NCBI GenBank assembly: GCA_947034895.1
Contig: OX344761.1
Span: forward strand, 80,183,839 to 80,247,838
Direction of reading: 5' to 3'
Origin: Rhytidiadelphus loreus
Lineage: Eukaryota; Streptophyta; Bryopsida; Hypnales; Hylocomiaceae
Length of the DNA stretch: 64,000 bases
The notes beneath the pieces were generated by a model, which saw only the letters and a program-made list of their open reading frames with translations, did not search any database and was not told the origin of the DNA. The stretch's first letter is position 1. Every line of letters starts with the position of its first letter. Position numbers and translations under genes: made by a program. Positions 34,744 to 47,660 of this stretch are shown one piece after another.

Positions 34744-36842
34744 CCGGTCGATTTTAGAGCCACCTACCTTACCCCATAACCTCTCATTGCTCAGGGGATG
34801 TTTTTTTTCCACTGGAAATGTGAGGGAAGTGTGACAACACCCAAGATCAATTGTTATAATCTTAAAATTAATGTATCCCACATCATATACCATTCCCTAC
34901 ATACCTTGAAGTGGTAAATAAATCAAATCTATGTGTCAAAGTTTGGAGGTGACACATGTCATTTCACCATTGATTGAGGCCTATGAAAAAATAATATGAA
35001 TAAGGTAGTTGTACCCCATGTATGTTTCTCTTGAGTTGTTTCAAATATGATCTTAAACAATCCATATGGGATGTCTTCAACTTTACATATGGTACAATGT
35101 GGTGGCAAGTGAAAGAGCACTTTGAGATCTTTAGTGAATGGTTTGGGATCTTTTTGAACATGCATTGTCTTGTAGAACACTTTGAGGTTTGACTTTGAAA
35201 ATTCATAGAAAGATGCAAAAATTCTCCAAATCTTTTTTGGAAAACTAATGATTTTTGTTTATCTTATTTATCTCAATAGTATAAAATCCACCCTAATTGT
35301 AATTTTGGCTCTATCTACGCACAAAAATTTAAGTGAACGATTTTAGATATTTCTACCTTACATCATATTTATTAATTCCGGTAGCTTGTGATAAAATAGA
35401 ATGTCTTCTACAATTACTTAGTACACTACTCAAAAACCAATTTACATTATTTTTCATGACCACTGATTCGATCAAATGTATATATTCGTTTACTTGACAT
35501 TTAGTGTGTATAACAACAATAAAGTTGCAAATTTTGAGTGTTACAATAATGTTAATTATTTGTGTTACTGATACTATGATTAGTGTAGTATCATATGTAA
35601 ATAAGTAGGGCAAGTTTTATATTGGTTTTCAAGAATTTATTATTTTTAGAAAATTGAATATTCAGAATATTTCTTAAATCCTTTTGTTACTTTCAAATTT
35701 AATGGGATATGAAAAAATGATAGTTATTAAAAGGTTTAAGCATCACTTATAAGAATTATTTTCTACCAACCTAGGCCTCTAGATACAGTTCGTATGAGTC
35801 AAAAGTACAAGTCATATGAACAAAAGTTTTACTTTAATTTGCTTGATTTTTATTAAATTTTCACAAACTCATTCTGATGCAATCTTGCAACACAACCACC
35901 GGCCCATGGAAGTACATTCTCATATAAGTTATACGTACAATGATTTTGAAAGTTCTTTTTCTTTTTTCTTGAAACACATGGACAATTTCCATTGATACGG
36001 GGAAGGTTTTGAAAGTTTTCTTCACACGAATTCAGTAAGATTTTCGACAATGGATATACTGCTAGCCCTCGCTCAGAAGGAATGATCATTTAAAAAATAG
36101 TTTTGAATTGGTAGTTCAGTGAGATTCATTTTGCAATGGAAAAAAAAGAAGTCCTCTAAAAGAAATAACCGTTGAGTGTACGAACTCAGCATATATGGCC
36201 ATGGACCCATGATAGTATCTGTGAGATTCCACGACAATATAATTGATTTTTCATTTTCATTTTTTAATGAAATAAATGAAAGCTCTCATGGCACACAAGA
36301 ATGTATTATTAATAGTGGATGCATAGCCATTGTTAATATCCATATACAATTCTCAAATTTGGAGGAGTATCTATTACTTAGTAATCATATAGTCTCGTAG
36401 ATAATTTGGAGGAGCTTTAATTACTTGGTATATATTTATTTTCAAAAGTAACATAGTTATATTGTTTACCAATGTAGTAGGGTTTCTTTTTGCATTCTTA
36501 AAAAGTGACCTCCTATAGGGAACAAAATTGTTTTCTATGACTCTTTAGCCACGTCCAATCCTTGAATTAATTGATAAGTCCTTCCTAGATACCTAGCAAA
36601 GCATAATATCTTCTTCAACATGGAGAGGACCATTGCCAAGTAAACACAATGTCACGAGTCTTAATATTTTTTTAGTTCAAGCATGTCCTAGGGATTTTAG
36701 ACTTTAGAGTCCATTTGTCGGCTCCGGAACCAAAGGAGAGAAGGCCAGCCTTGCATGGATAGAAGCTTAGCAAGAGAGAAGCTTCCTTACTCGAGAAGTG
36801 GGCCAATACTACTATAAGAACATAGCCTCTCTCCTAGTGCAA

Positions 36843-37205
36843 CTTGTTTAGGGTACATCCTACAGTACACCACAAATTATCAGTAGAACTTCTCATAGTG
36901 TAGCTACTTGTTTAGGGTACATCCTACAGTACACCACAAATTATTAGTAGAACTTCTCATAGTGTAGCTACTTGTTCAGGGTACATCCTACAATACACCA
37001 CAAATTATTAGTAGAACTTCTCATAGTGTAGCTACTTGTTCAGGGTACATCCTACAGTACACCACAAATTATCAGTAGAACTTCTCGTAGTGTAGCTGCT
37101 TGTTTAGGGAACATCCTACAATACACCACAGACTACCTACCAGTAGAGCCTCTCGTAGTGTAGCTACTTGTTTATGGTACATTCTACAGTACTATCAGTA
37201 GAAAC
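36843..37205. repeat. 64-bp minisatellite, nearly six units
   Basis: Units start at 36843, 36907, 36971, 37035, 37099 and 37167 with CTTGTTTAGGGTACATCCTA or a one-base variant. They carry CAGTACACCACAAATTAT, AGTAGAACTTCTCATAGTG and TAGCTA. Period is exactly 64 four times; the fifth unit has a 4-bp insertion and the last is truncated. The high similarity implies recent expansion. Confidence 0.9.
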
Positions 37206-37209
37206 GTAC

Positions 37210-40200
37210 ACGTAGAAACAAAAGCAAAGGATTGGCCCGTCATGTGGTCAATTATTGCATGGATCTCTGTTGTTGCTGCTGCTGTGATGCACTTTCAGAT
37301 CAAAAGGAGCTATTGCCCTCCTTTGCGAGGAAATTTGTTGCTTTTTCGTCAAAATCTCGTACAATGAATCTTTGTGGCCCGCCCTTCCTCCTCGGGGACT
37401 CCTTATAACTTATCCCATCATCCAGGAGATGCCCTGTTTGACTATGATATCCCCAACATACTGTACAGAAAAAGGAAAAAATAAAAAATAGGAACATTCC
37501 TTTTAAGTTAAAATGCCTTTCGGGAGCTCATGGATGAGACACATCATGGTCTCCGCAATTATATCCGAGTTTTGCTTTGCTTTTGTGTGTGGCGTGCGAT
37601 GAGTTCAGATCACTCTTTGGTGTTGACTTTGTGCCAACTTTGCATTGTCAACGATGTGGAACCTACCTCAAACTTTATTTGAGTAAGTTATATGTTTTTG
37701 AGATGCTGTGCTACTTTCGAGCGCTACTTTCAAGTTATGAGCATCGGTTTGGAAATATTGGTTTGTGCAAATCAAGATGTCATGAAAGCTTTAAAAAATG
37801 TCCCGACCTCTTTGTAACATTCATGTCCACTACTTTTCTTTCATGCACCTTGCTCGTCACATTGAGCTTCCACCTGTCCACTTAGTTGAGTGCTGATGAA
37901 ATATTGTTGGGCGTGGAATATTTCACACCATCTACTACTAGAGCCAAGATAGTGACGATGTATGCTACTCAATGTTATGTTGTCATCATTTGATGAATTA
38001 CTCTCAGTAAAAAGCTTGAGGGAACCTTGTGCATTTATTATTAGGATAATTAGTGATGCCCTCAGGAACAAAGAGGTGAATATGGCATCATTCATAAGGA
38101 ACTCAGGAAATTGTGTGCAATTAAGTGACTGTATTTGGGACAACACTTACGAGAATGACACCTTCACTGATAAAAATTTCAAAAAAATAAGTTGGAGCAT
38201 ATTAAGTCACTGTGAAATTTGAAAGCAGTGTATTAAAGTGCACCTTGAGTGCTAAATGGTGCGATTATCTGAATGCTGTACTGTACATAAGGTAAGCCAC
38301 TCCACCTCGTGATCTCAATGTAAGGCAATGGCAAGACTTGGGCTCAGTTCTATGCCCTCACTCATGCACAGTTCCCTTACAACAAGGGCACTGATCCTAC
38401 TCAATGGAGTGTGACTTACAATACACAACATGCCGATCCGACCAATGCCATATTGAGCAAATTCTTATAGCGAATTTATTATATTAAGTATGCAGTGTCG
38501 CAACCCTCACCCCTGTCACAAAATCCGTCACGTTTTCCTCCTGTAGAAATATCATCCAATTATTATATCTGACATTCACAGAATGAAAACCTCGAATGTG
38601 ATGAGCATTCCTGTGAGATTTGTCACGCACTACTGTAGCTACTTTCCCCTGCCATACATGCAGGGCCAGTGAGAATAGTAGTCTACACAAGCTCCACGTA
38701 CAGATGTGTTTCAAAGTTGTGGAATGTCTTCAGACTTGCAGCAGTCTTCCAACTGGAAGTTGATATGAATGAAGGTTTTATGTGCAGACCGAACTACACT
38801 GGCATTCAACTGTGCCCCGTCTCACATCAAACTTGACAAGTTCGCTGTGGTCAGTGCAATATTTGTCAAACTTGAGCAAGATTTGTGAACATGCAACTAC
38901 TGTACTGGCTTAAAGTTTTTCTCTACAAACATGGAAATTCATGTCATTCAGTGTTGGAAAGATCGAAGCCCAATTGACGTTGAGTTGCTCCTTTCTGAGT
39001 GAATTGAGCTGGTTGATAAAGGCACGATGATTGTAGTTGAAGATGGTAGCTAGATCGACAGCTGCTTGTAAGCACTCCAATCCCAGAGCTTGGAAAAAGA
39101 GCCTGTCAATATTAACATGGGATGGATTGCTAACCACTTTGCACAATTAATTTGTGAATGTTAGTTGCAGGTTATCCAAAACCCAAACATGACACTCTTT
39201 CGATTGCAGTTTAATTGAGGTTGATGACAACCAAATTTTTAAAAAGGCTCGGAAATCTGGCATGTATGGTGCTCAGACAAGATTGTGCACAACAGAAATT
39301 AATCTGGATTCTTCTCTTCCAGTGGTGTCAATCAGGCAGCTCCTCACAAATGAGATGGAAATGGAGTTCTACCAACTGGTTCAAGTTACATGTCAAACTA
39401 TGAAGTTGTTTTGTCTTTTGCAAAGGAATTGCGTTTCATTTGTGTCAAAAAAACAAAAAACACAGAAACACTTTTTAATGATCAACGTCAATTCCATGTC
39501 ATTTCTCATTTCACAATCTGACTCCAGTTTAAGTTACATGTCAAAATATGAATTGAAGACGGTTTACACAATTCAAAGAAATGGATATCTTCTGGAATAC
39601 GACACAAAGCCAGGCATAAGGTACCACAAAATTGTCACTGGCTTGCAGAGCATTTTAATGATTGAGCAACGTCAATTCCATGTCATTTCTCATTTCACAA
39701 TCTGACTCCAGGCTCTGGTAAGGTTTAATTGCACATTAAATTTACAAGTTTCATCTCACTCCAGTCTGTGGAATTGATCAGAAGCACTCAGGCTCCTGAG
39801 GGAAGATCCCTGTACTGTCCATAAGTTATGTTGAGTCTCTGGGTTCTGGTAAAAAATAACCTACACTGAGTAATGAAATTAGGTTGCCCCTTGCTGATTT
39901 CTCGACATTTTATACTTTATAAATATTTACTGTTACTGACTGTACAGTACAAGGAGGCAGTAATTTTCATCAACCCAGAAACCACAGTGTGTGTGGTAAG
40001 CTTATAAGTTAGGTTGGTTCACCAATTTAGGGTGTCGCATGTGCCTCCCTGTGGACAAGCAATGAGTCATGAGGTATTTTTTCTAGGTACTAAGACAACC
40101 TAACTTAACTTAAATGTTACGGAAAACTTATTTCACTATTTTGTGTACAAAAAAGGCTATATTCCATTTTTGAAACTATATTTCAGCAGTTTAATGCAAT

Positions 40201-40215
40201 GGTTGTAAATGAATT
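37210..40215. other. Intergenic DNA with a short direct duplication, no gene recognised
   Basis: Open frames on both strands (for example 37577-37885 and 39262-39705) show no recognised domain. A direct duplication is clear at 39472-39525 and 39654-39712: both carry AACGTCAATTCCATGTCATT followed by TCTCATTTCACAATCTGACT. The DNA is not as AT-rich as its flanks, so it may be the remains of an old transposon. Confidence 0.4.
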
Positions 40216-40219
40216 ATTA

Positions 40220-41108
40220 CCTAAAGGACCATCATGCGTTTTTTTAGCAATATAGAATTTTTTGGGCAGGTATGTGTGACTAGAGATTTACATATTTTAG
40301 GCTGAAATTTTAATAGAAGGTGGGGATGAGGAATATCTTTTATATGCACTAAACTTCATGACATTTGGAAATATGAGTCAAAAGTTACGGCCTAGTATGT
40401 TACTTTTTTTTGGAAATGGGCAATCTAGGTAGATCAGAAAAAAACATTTTTTTGGAAACAAAAATTTGAAATTGGTTTTTTAGAGTTATATATACGTGAA
40501 AAGTTTTGAATCATTCCATTTTGATCAATGATTCAAAAGTTACGAGGAATTTTAGTTCATGGGCAGTTTTGGATTCTCTACTCTAAAATAAACTTTGATG
40601 TCCTTTATTTTACTCAATTTTCAATATTTTTTGAAAAAAATAAAATCATAAGATGTAGATTGTTCATTACAACATTTCAACCATAATTAAATTCTTATGA
40701 ATTTAGTATTTTTAATCATTCTCTACTTCTTTCTACTTACTATTTTTTTTCTATATGTAGTACAATTCCAAATGATTTGAAATTTTTCAAGTAAGTAGCC
40801 AACTTGTCTTGAAGAATGAATCCAAAGAAGCACCACTATTGTGGACAATTTTTCATACAAATGTGAGCTTATGAAGTGCAGTTGTCTGTTTTTTTGTAGG
40901 GCCCAAAAAAGGATTTCTATGAATTTGAAAGCTCAATCCACATGGTGGAAAATTTTGAAATTTTCCAAGTGCTCTCAAGTCAGCATACTATAAGATCTTA
41001 TAGTTACATGTGTCCAAAAAGGTTTTATTCTCAAAATTTAGTACTTGTACTAGAATTGACAGTTTGGGAGCATTTTTGGTAAAAAACATAGTCACAGTCC
41101 TTTACAGG
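40220..41108. mobile_element. Diverged TIR element of the TTAA-flanked family
   Basis: The left end CCTAAAGGACC follows TTA. The right end, read inward, is CCTGTAAAGGACTGTGAC and is followed by TTAA at 41109-41112. Length is 889 bp, like the 852 and 923 bp members. Ends are imperfect and the left TTAA is one base short, so the call is weaker than for the intron copies. Confidence 0.45.
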
Positions 41109-41112
41109 TTAA

Positions 41113-43615
41113 TGAAGGGAATCTTGAAGCAATGACGCCACAATCATCATCGAAGTGACTTAAACTTTGTATGCACAATCTCTTATTTGGTAAGGTAACA
41201 AGTCCATGAATTAGAATTGGGGTCTGGACATTGGTGCAATGGATGAATTTTCAGTGAAAAAAGAATGAAATCTATGGTGAATATAAGAAGTTGCATCATT
41301 TGGGGAATTATGGTGGACATTTGGTTATAATTTTTGAAAGCGAAAGCTAGTAAGTCACTATTTTAGTTCATGGGTGGTGTAGTAATCACTTCTTCCAAAG
41401 TCCTTCCTCTTGTATTTAAATGACTTGCAACATAGGTGTAGAAAGTGTCCCTCACTAGTTAAAAATGGAACATTGAAAACAAAGTATTTCTTATCATATT
41501 CCTACTAATTGCAAATGAAACATTTATAGCTTATCATTTGTTTATAATTTTTCTTATGTACTACATTGCCCTTTCTCTTTTCATCCATCTCAAGGGCAAA
41601 TTTTGTCCCCTACAACTTTCCATTCTATCTTAATACCATGTGGAGACAAGTATTGAACTTTTGCAAATCAATTCTTCAATTATGGATTAACCATGCTAGA
41701 CCCTTTTGTAGGAGCAATTTGAAGAGTCTAGTCTCCTTAATGAGACACTACCAAGCATCACCTAACCGGAAAAGTCGATTGCATTCAGAAAATATTTGAT
41801 GGCAAGCTGATAATTCTTACCTGAATGTTTGGTGAAAGAAGATTATGATGACATTATGTATTTAAAAACAGGTAGCTCCTTGCACATTTTCCCATATGGG
41901 TTGCTATGGGTTGAAATTGTGCAAGGAGTTGCCCTCTCTCAAGTGTTAAAAGCAAGATAGGATGGCAAAATGGATACCTCAATGATAGAATTGGTACCTC
42001 ACTACCTTGTTGCAAATTCTACATCCTTACAAGAATATGAAAAAGGTAGAATAAGCCTATCCTACTTTAATTTTAACAAGTAGAAAATTACAAGGTCACA
42101 ACAATCTTTACAACACAAAATCAACTTTTGAGGACCTAAAGCATTAGGAAAAATTTGAGGCCAATAGTGGGCTACCAATTTGAGGTGGCAACAATGCAAT
42201 TATTGGAAAATAGTAATTATATATATTTTTAAATTCCAAATCCAACATAGCACTATTAGTGCCTCATCAATGCCATGTTAGATTGACAATTTCCAAAAAT
42301 ATATTTTGTTAGTTTTTAATTTCCAAAAATAAATAAATAAAATGAAAATGAAATGATTTTATGGCCATGTACTTGCACCGCGACTTAAATTGAAACAAAT
42401 TTGTAACAATCTTGTTGAGGCCTTAGATTTTTTGTAATGTGCTAATTATCATGTTATTGATACAAAGGTTAACAAGAGGAACTATCTAATGTTTACTCAA
42501 GTAAGGTGAAGCAAGTGGCATAAATTTCATGTTCAATACTTCAATGTTTCGTCAATGTTCATGTCAATGTTTAAGAGCCTAAGGTCTGGTTTACACCAAA
42601 AACATAGAGTCCAAAAAATTGAAAAGTTTTCTTCTGTTAGCCCCTTCATTTTCCATTTAGAAGTCCTCCGCTTTGGAGATCATGACTTTTTGGATTGGTA
42701 TAAATCGCCAAGAGGGCATAAAGTGGTTGAAGATTAGAAAATTTATAATTTAAAAGAATTGTTTTTTAGCAAGGATTGTAGAAATTTCTATCAAACTCAC
42801 TTCCTATAGGTAGATTTGACTATATATTGGGATGCTCAAAATTTGAGGAATTTCTATTGCATTGGAAAAAAATGCACTTCACATCATTGGATCTTCATGG
42901 AGCGGGTTTTTTTTGGCACTCAAGCACCAAATTGCACTCATCGAGGAACTCTAGTGAATTCATAGGGACAGGGAATAAGAAAAGACACCTAGCTTGCCAC
43001 GTTGACTACTGAGGGTGATTGGAGGCGGCTAAGTTGGCGCCTGTCCTGTCTACAATTTAGGGATTCATTGCCATTCCTTCTTTTGAATTGTGCCAAAATG
43101 TTAGTTTTAATTTTTCCTCTTTGCCACTCCAATTCATCACTCCCCGCTTTGTGCTCCTGATGCTTTGGTTATGTCACCATTCCTTCTTAGATCCGGTGTT
43201 GATGCACACATTGAGGTCGCCAATGTTTTGGTGTGCTTGTGTGATCATTTTGCCAATTGCGCTTTCAATGCCTTAAGGTTTTGCCAGTTTCTTGCCGGAG
43301 AGTCCAGCTACGTGTTTTTAGAGTTCTTAGGGTATACTTTGCTGACTAGTTGTAGTCCACCTCTTTCAGTTTCAATGTCGCTTGTTAATTCTACTTGTAA
43401 TTGCTTGTTATTTGTAGAAATGGAGGTTTTAGGCGGCCATGCAAGTTCTAGAATTTCCATGCACTTGAAATTGCTTTGAATTGTTGGATTTGCTCATGAA
43501 TCTGTTTTGTATTTTGTCTTTGCAGTCCACTCGTTATATTGTGTTTGTTGTGTTTTTATTTGGCATTTGATCATTCTTGTTCATTGGCCGTTGTGTGTTT
43601 TATGGAGGGTGAATT
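41113..43615. other. Intergenic DNA, possibly 5' part of the hAT-like element
   Basis: AT-rich up to about 42540, then of more balanced composition with short open frames at 42555-42737 and 43165-43479. None is recognised. The change of composition may mark the true left border of the decayed transposon that follows. Confidence 0.3.
41871..41933 (+). ncRNA. MicroRNA-precursor-like hairpin (candidate)
   Basis: GGTAGCTCCTTGCACATTTTC (21 nt) at 41871-41891 pairs with 41913-41933 over 21 positions, with one mismatch and two G-U wobbles. The loop is 21 bases and contains CCATATGG. Arm length and near-perfect pairing suit a plant pre-microRNA, but no expression evidence exists and the locus has no recognisable promoter. 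Alternatively it is a small fold-back repeat. Confidence 0.3.
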
Positions 43616-43619
43616 TTTG

Positions 43620-45900
43620 AGAATGGAATTAGGCTAGGAAGACTGTAGGGAGGATGCGGTGGCTAAGGTTGTATGTGCTATTGAAATTGTTTGTGTGGAC
43701 AAGAAGAAGGCTGATAAGGCTGCAAAAGAGGCCTTGGAGGTGGCTTGCACGGAGTTGAAACAAAAGGGAAAGATTGTAGAATTGTCCAAGAGCGAAGTAT
43801 GCAAGAAGACAATGAACTCTTACTTTTAGTCTTTGTAGGGATTAAAAACGAGTCAACCATTTTCCTTAGTTTTTGACAACTCAAAGCTAGAGGTTCCAGA
43901 GGCGGAGCTAGCCTTTGGCAAAGAGTATCCAAGCGACAACAATGACACGGGACTAAAGTATGTCATTGTCCATCGATATTGCAAGAACTCCCAGTTCCTC
44001 CTCCAATTCTAAGGACACGGTTGTCTTCAACGCCAAGTTGTTGATCACTATCTCGAAGGACTTTGAAGAGCCAAACAATGCCAAGTTCGTGGAAGTCCTA
44101 GTGGATTATAAGGGCTTCGATGACGACTTTGACTTCCAATTTCCCTCATCCAAGAGAAGTGGCAGTCGTAGTAAATTTGATAGTTTGTGTTCAAGGGCTC
44201 AAACATGATATAATAGACACTACAAGTTCCAAACTATGTGGGCTACCAAATTGTTGTGGACTAAGAGGATCATGCAATGAATGGGATTTTGCATATGGTT
44301 AAATGCAAGGTGTATAGCGTAATTGATCGGAAGCCTTGTGTGATGGCGCCAAAGTCTGATACGTTGTTCAAACATGATGGAAAACAGATAGCCAAAAAAG
44401 ACTTGTTTCAATACAAGATCAAGGCGGGAGAGCAATATGTAGCCACATAGTGCAAACACCGCAAAAACATGAAACTATACTAAGCAAAGCCACCAGTGTC
44501 ACTCCTTGAGCAAATGAATCATTGTACAACTTTGGAGGCTAGAAAGAAATGGGTTCAATTCACAACCTTGTTTCAATTGCTTTTTGATGGTCGTCCCATG
44601 CTAGACTTTGAGTCCCATGTTAGGCATGTACAAATGCATAGGTGTCCTTGATTTTCCTTCAACACATTGGTGCGATCATTCAAGGCAGATCATGGTAGGC
44701 TTTATGTATAAGCAAGTGCTTGAAGAGACCAAGCTATTAATTTGAAACTGTGAAGTATATGGCTATCATGGTTGATGAGGTAATAGTTATTGACAATTCC
44801 AATTTCCTTTCAATTTACGCTTACATTGTACAAAATTGGGTCCATATTCCACTATTGGTATCACTATAGCGGGTAGAATGCACCCCAAATGTAAAAATCT
44901 AACAGAACCAATTGTCAGGGCAATCACTACTAGAGGGGGACTTGATTCTGAGTCTTTGGTTTAGAAGCTCTGAAATTGAAGAGCAAATGGAGCCTCCATG
45001 CTATGAGGGACTTAGTCACAAGTTTACTTAGCAGATTAAAAATAACATGCCCCGTTACTCATTGGCGTAAATTGTGTGGTCCACCATTGTAACCTTGCCT
45101 TCAAAGCATTGTCTAATCTGGACATCTTTGTAGACATTGAGAAACTTCTCTTTGTGACTTACATGTACTTTTGTAAAAGTCCAAAAAGGTTCTCAAAATT
45201 CAAGCAATTGGTTGAGCTCACTAAAACCAAGGGACTGGAAATGCTAAGAATGTTCAAACTTGTTGGTTTAGTCTCATTGAGCCCCTCCAGTGCCTACTAT
45301 CCGAATATTGCACTTTACTTTACAAGATGACAACCGATTTGTATGAGAATAATAAGGTAGAGGTTTGTTTTCATGAACTCTTGCCATTGTACTACTTGGT
45401 ATTTCATTTTTGAATTCTCGGCACTTCTCTTGTTTGGATGTTTTCAAATTTGTTGGCGTGGTTGTTGATTTGATGCTATTTGATGGTTGTTTGTGGCGAT
45501 GTGCAAACTTGCTTGCAACTTCTTCTCAATCTTTACATGATGTTGGGGATGTGTGCGCACCTCCCATTGTTGGAAGCAATCAACACCCTAGTTAACTTCA
45601 CCCAAACACGGGATGTATACATTTGTGATTTTGTTATTGCTATTAAAGTATGCCAATCCTCACTCTATGGCATGTATAAAGACAAGGGGATGCCATATAA
45701 CACTGATGAGTTCTGGGGTTTTAACAATCTGATGGATTGTAGCCATGAGAAAATTTACATCAAGTGAATGATTGACTTGAATGACAAGTCCGCAGTGTTG
45801 ACCTTCATATGTCACAATAAGTAGATTCATATTGGGGAGGGTCAGTGGATCACAATGTTTGGGCAAATTTGTCGTCCAAAGTCAAGGCCAAATGCACCAG
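43620..45900 (+). pseudogene. Decayed hAT-like transposase
   Basis: Fragments in changing frames, broken by many stops, follow the order of a plant hAT-type transposase. 43640-43810 is Lys/Glu-rich (KKKADKAAKEALEVACTELK). 44540-44620 reads RKKWVQFTTLFQLLFDGRPM. 44760-44860 reads VDEVIVIDNSNFLSIYAYIV, the segment that normally carries a catalytic Asp. 45076-45240 reads VHHCNLAFKALSNL, matching the C-x2-H-x2-NL motif typical of hAT proteins, followed by CKSPKRFSKFKQLVELTKTK. 45600-45830 reads RDVYICDFVIAIKVCQSSLY and on to the C-terminal part. The element cannot be active. It ends close to the LTR of the Ty3 element, which may have inserted beside or into it. Confidence 0.55.
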
Positions 45901-46074
45901 TAAGTGTAAATTCTTTTTTTGTGTTGATCATTTTTTTATTGTTTGCAGTATTGAAAGCGTCTAGGTTTTCATTTGCTTTATCCCTTCAAAGGGTTTGTGA
46001 TGTTTTACTTCATTGCAAGAGTTTTTTGAAATCAACCTTACTTTAAATCCTAACCAACGGTGTTGTACTTGGTG

Positions 46075-46396
46075 ACTGTAGGTGCCACTAAAATGCTTAC
46101 AATATTAGAACTGGATGCCCAATTCTGTCAAGGTTCAGGATCAAATTCTTGTCGATGCTCCATTTTGGTTCCTTCTTTACTCAACTAGAGGCCCACCCAA
46201 GTCTCTCCTCTTTTCCTAATATAATTCCAAGATTCAATGCAAGCATAAACATAAATAGTTCATTGTATTGATAGAATGCGAAGTGAGGGACAAAGCTCCC
46301 CTCAATGAGCTTTAAGAAGACAACCTAACTGCTATAACGTCCTTGCCTTGTAACCGTTAGTGATATCTGTCCAGCTGTTACGACCTAGTCATAACA
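46075..46396 (-). repeat. 3' LTR of the Ty3/gypsy element (approximate)
   Basis: On the minus strand a purine tract GAAGGGGGAC (46409-46400) precedes TAATGTTATGAC. The LTR is taken to begin with TGTTATGACTAGGTCG at 46396. Its outer end near 46075 is uncertain. No second copy of this sequence occurs elsewhere in the window, so the 5' LTR is missing. Confidence 0.45.
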
Positions 46397-46409
46397 TTAG
46401 TCCCCCTTC

Positions 46410-46886
46410 TAGTTTCGCAGTCGTAGGATGTTGGCAATGGAAATCTTTTACTACATCCGGTGCATTCCGCAAATGCTCTGTAGGTTCCTAAGAGTTCTGC
46501 TCTGGTCCGTAACTTGCCCATGATACTAGATACTATAACTTCTTCGATCGACCATATAGCCTAGAATCAAGCACATGGTCAACCTCCCATTCGATGTCAC
46601 CTTCTGGAATTACAATAGGGGGAGGGGGTTTCCTCTTTCGGCCCGGAATAGTATCTTGATAGTATTTTTCAAGCAAAGAGATGTGGAACATGTCGTGGAT
46701 GCGCAATGTCCTTGGTAATTTCAAACAGTAAATGACATCCAAGAGCTTGGCTATAATTGGAAAAGGTCCGAGAAAATTAGAGGTTAATTTCCGTGTTGGG
46801 ACTATTGTAACAATATTACCATGTCGAAGGAGTACCTTGTCTCCAACATTGAAAGTGCACATGGTGCAAATGAAGAGCACCATCAT
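46410..46886 (-). pseudogene. Integrase C-terminal and chromodomain remnant
   Basis: 46533-46886 reads VGDKVLLRHGNIVTIVPTRK and LGPFPIIAKLLD, the GPF/Y module of the integrase. RIHDMFHISLLEKYYQ follows, then a PPPPIV linker and EWEVDHVLDSRLYGRSKKL, the start of a chromodomain. After an in-frame stop it continues YLVSWASYGPE and EPTEHLRNAPDVVKDFH, the rest of the chromodomain. Such domains direct insertion to particular chromatin. Confidence 0.8.
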
Positions 46887-47660
46887 ATCCCTTTTTTACT
46901 TGTTCCCCAACAATCTTTATCATAGCTTTTATTTCCTCATGTATTTCATGCAAATATTGAATTCGATCTTTTGCAGTAGGAACCATTGAAATTGATTGGG
47001 TCATAAAAGAAAATGAAGGGTGATACCCATAGGTCGCGTAAAATGGTAATAATCCGGTAGTTGAATGAATTGCATTGTTACAGGCAAACTCAGTCATAGG
47101 TATCAAATCAACCTAATTATCTTGTTGCCTTGTAGTAAACATACGAAGATACTACTCAAGAACTTGATTGACACACTCCGTCTGTCCATCTGACTGGGGA
47201 TGGAATGCCGTCGTAGGAAAATGTTGAATATGTAAGAGTTCATATAGCCTCCTCATGAATTTGGAAACAAACATCAAACTGCGGTCAATAATGATTTCAT
47301 TAGGTATCCCATGGTGCTTCCACACATAATGGAGGTATAGGTTGGCGGTTCCATTGGAATCAATGGTATCGTTGGTAGGAATAAAATGTGCTAGTTTAGT
47401 ATTCTTATCTACAACCACTAGAATTGCATCGTAGCCATTGCTATTGGGTAGCTTCACAATGAAATTAGTTGTGACTCGCTTCCATGGGGCCTCTGTTGCC
47501 AAAATAGGTTGTAGCAATCCATAAGGTGCATGATGAGAAGGTTTTGATCTTTGGCAAATATCACAACCATCGACATAACAATGTACATACCTACGAAGCA
47601 TTGACCAATAGAAATTTCTTGCAACCAAATCTAGAGTTTTAGCTTGACCTAGATGTCATG
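46820..47660 (-). pseudogene. Ty3 integrase remnant
   Basis: On the minus strand the zinc-binding region includes HLGQAKTLDLVARNFYW and CDICQRSKPSHHAPYG. The core has NFIVKLPNSNGYDAILVVVD, where the first catalytic Asp (usually TTDFI) is Asn, then a second Asp in NEIIIDRSLMFVSKF, and the catalytic Glu in QSDGQTECVNQVLE. Stops separate it from the flanking segments. Confidence 0.85.

Noticed and set aside
41913..41933. Resemblance of the hairpin 3' arm to miR399
   Set aside because: The match needs a two-base gap in the core and differs in the 5' part, so conserved microRNA identity is not supported.
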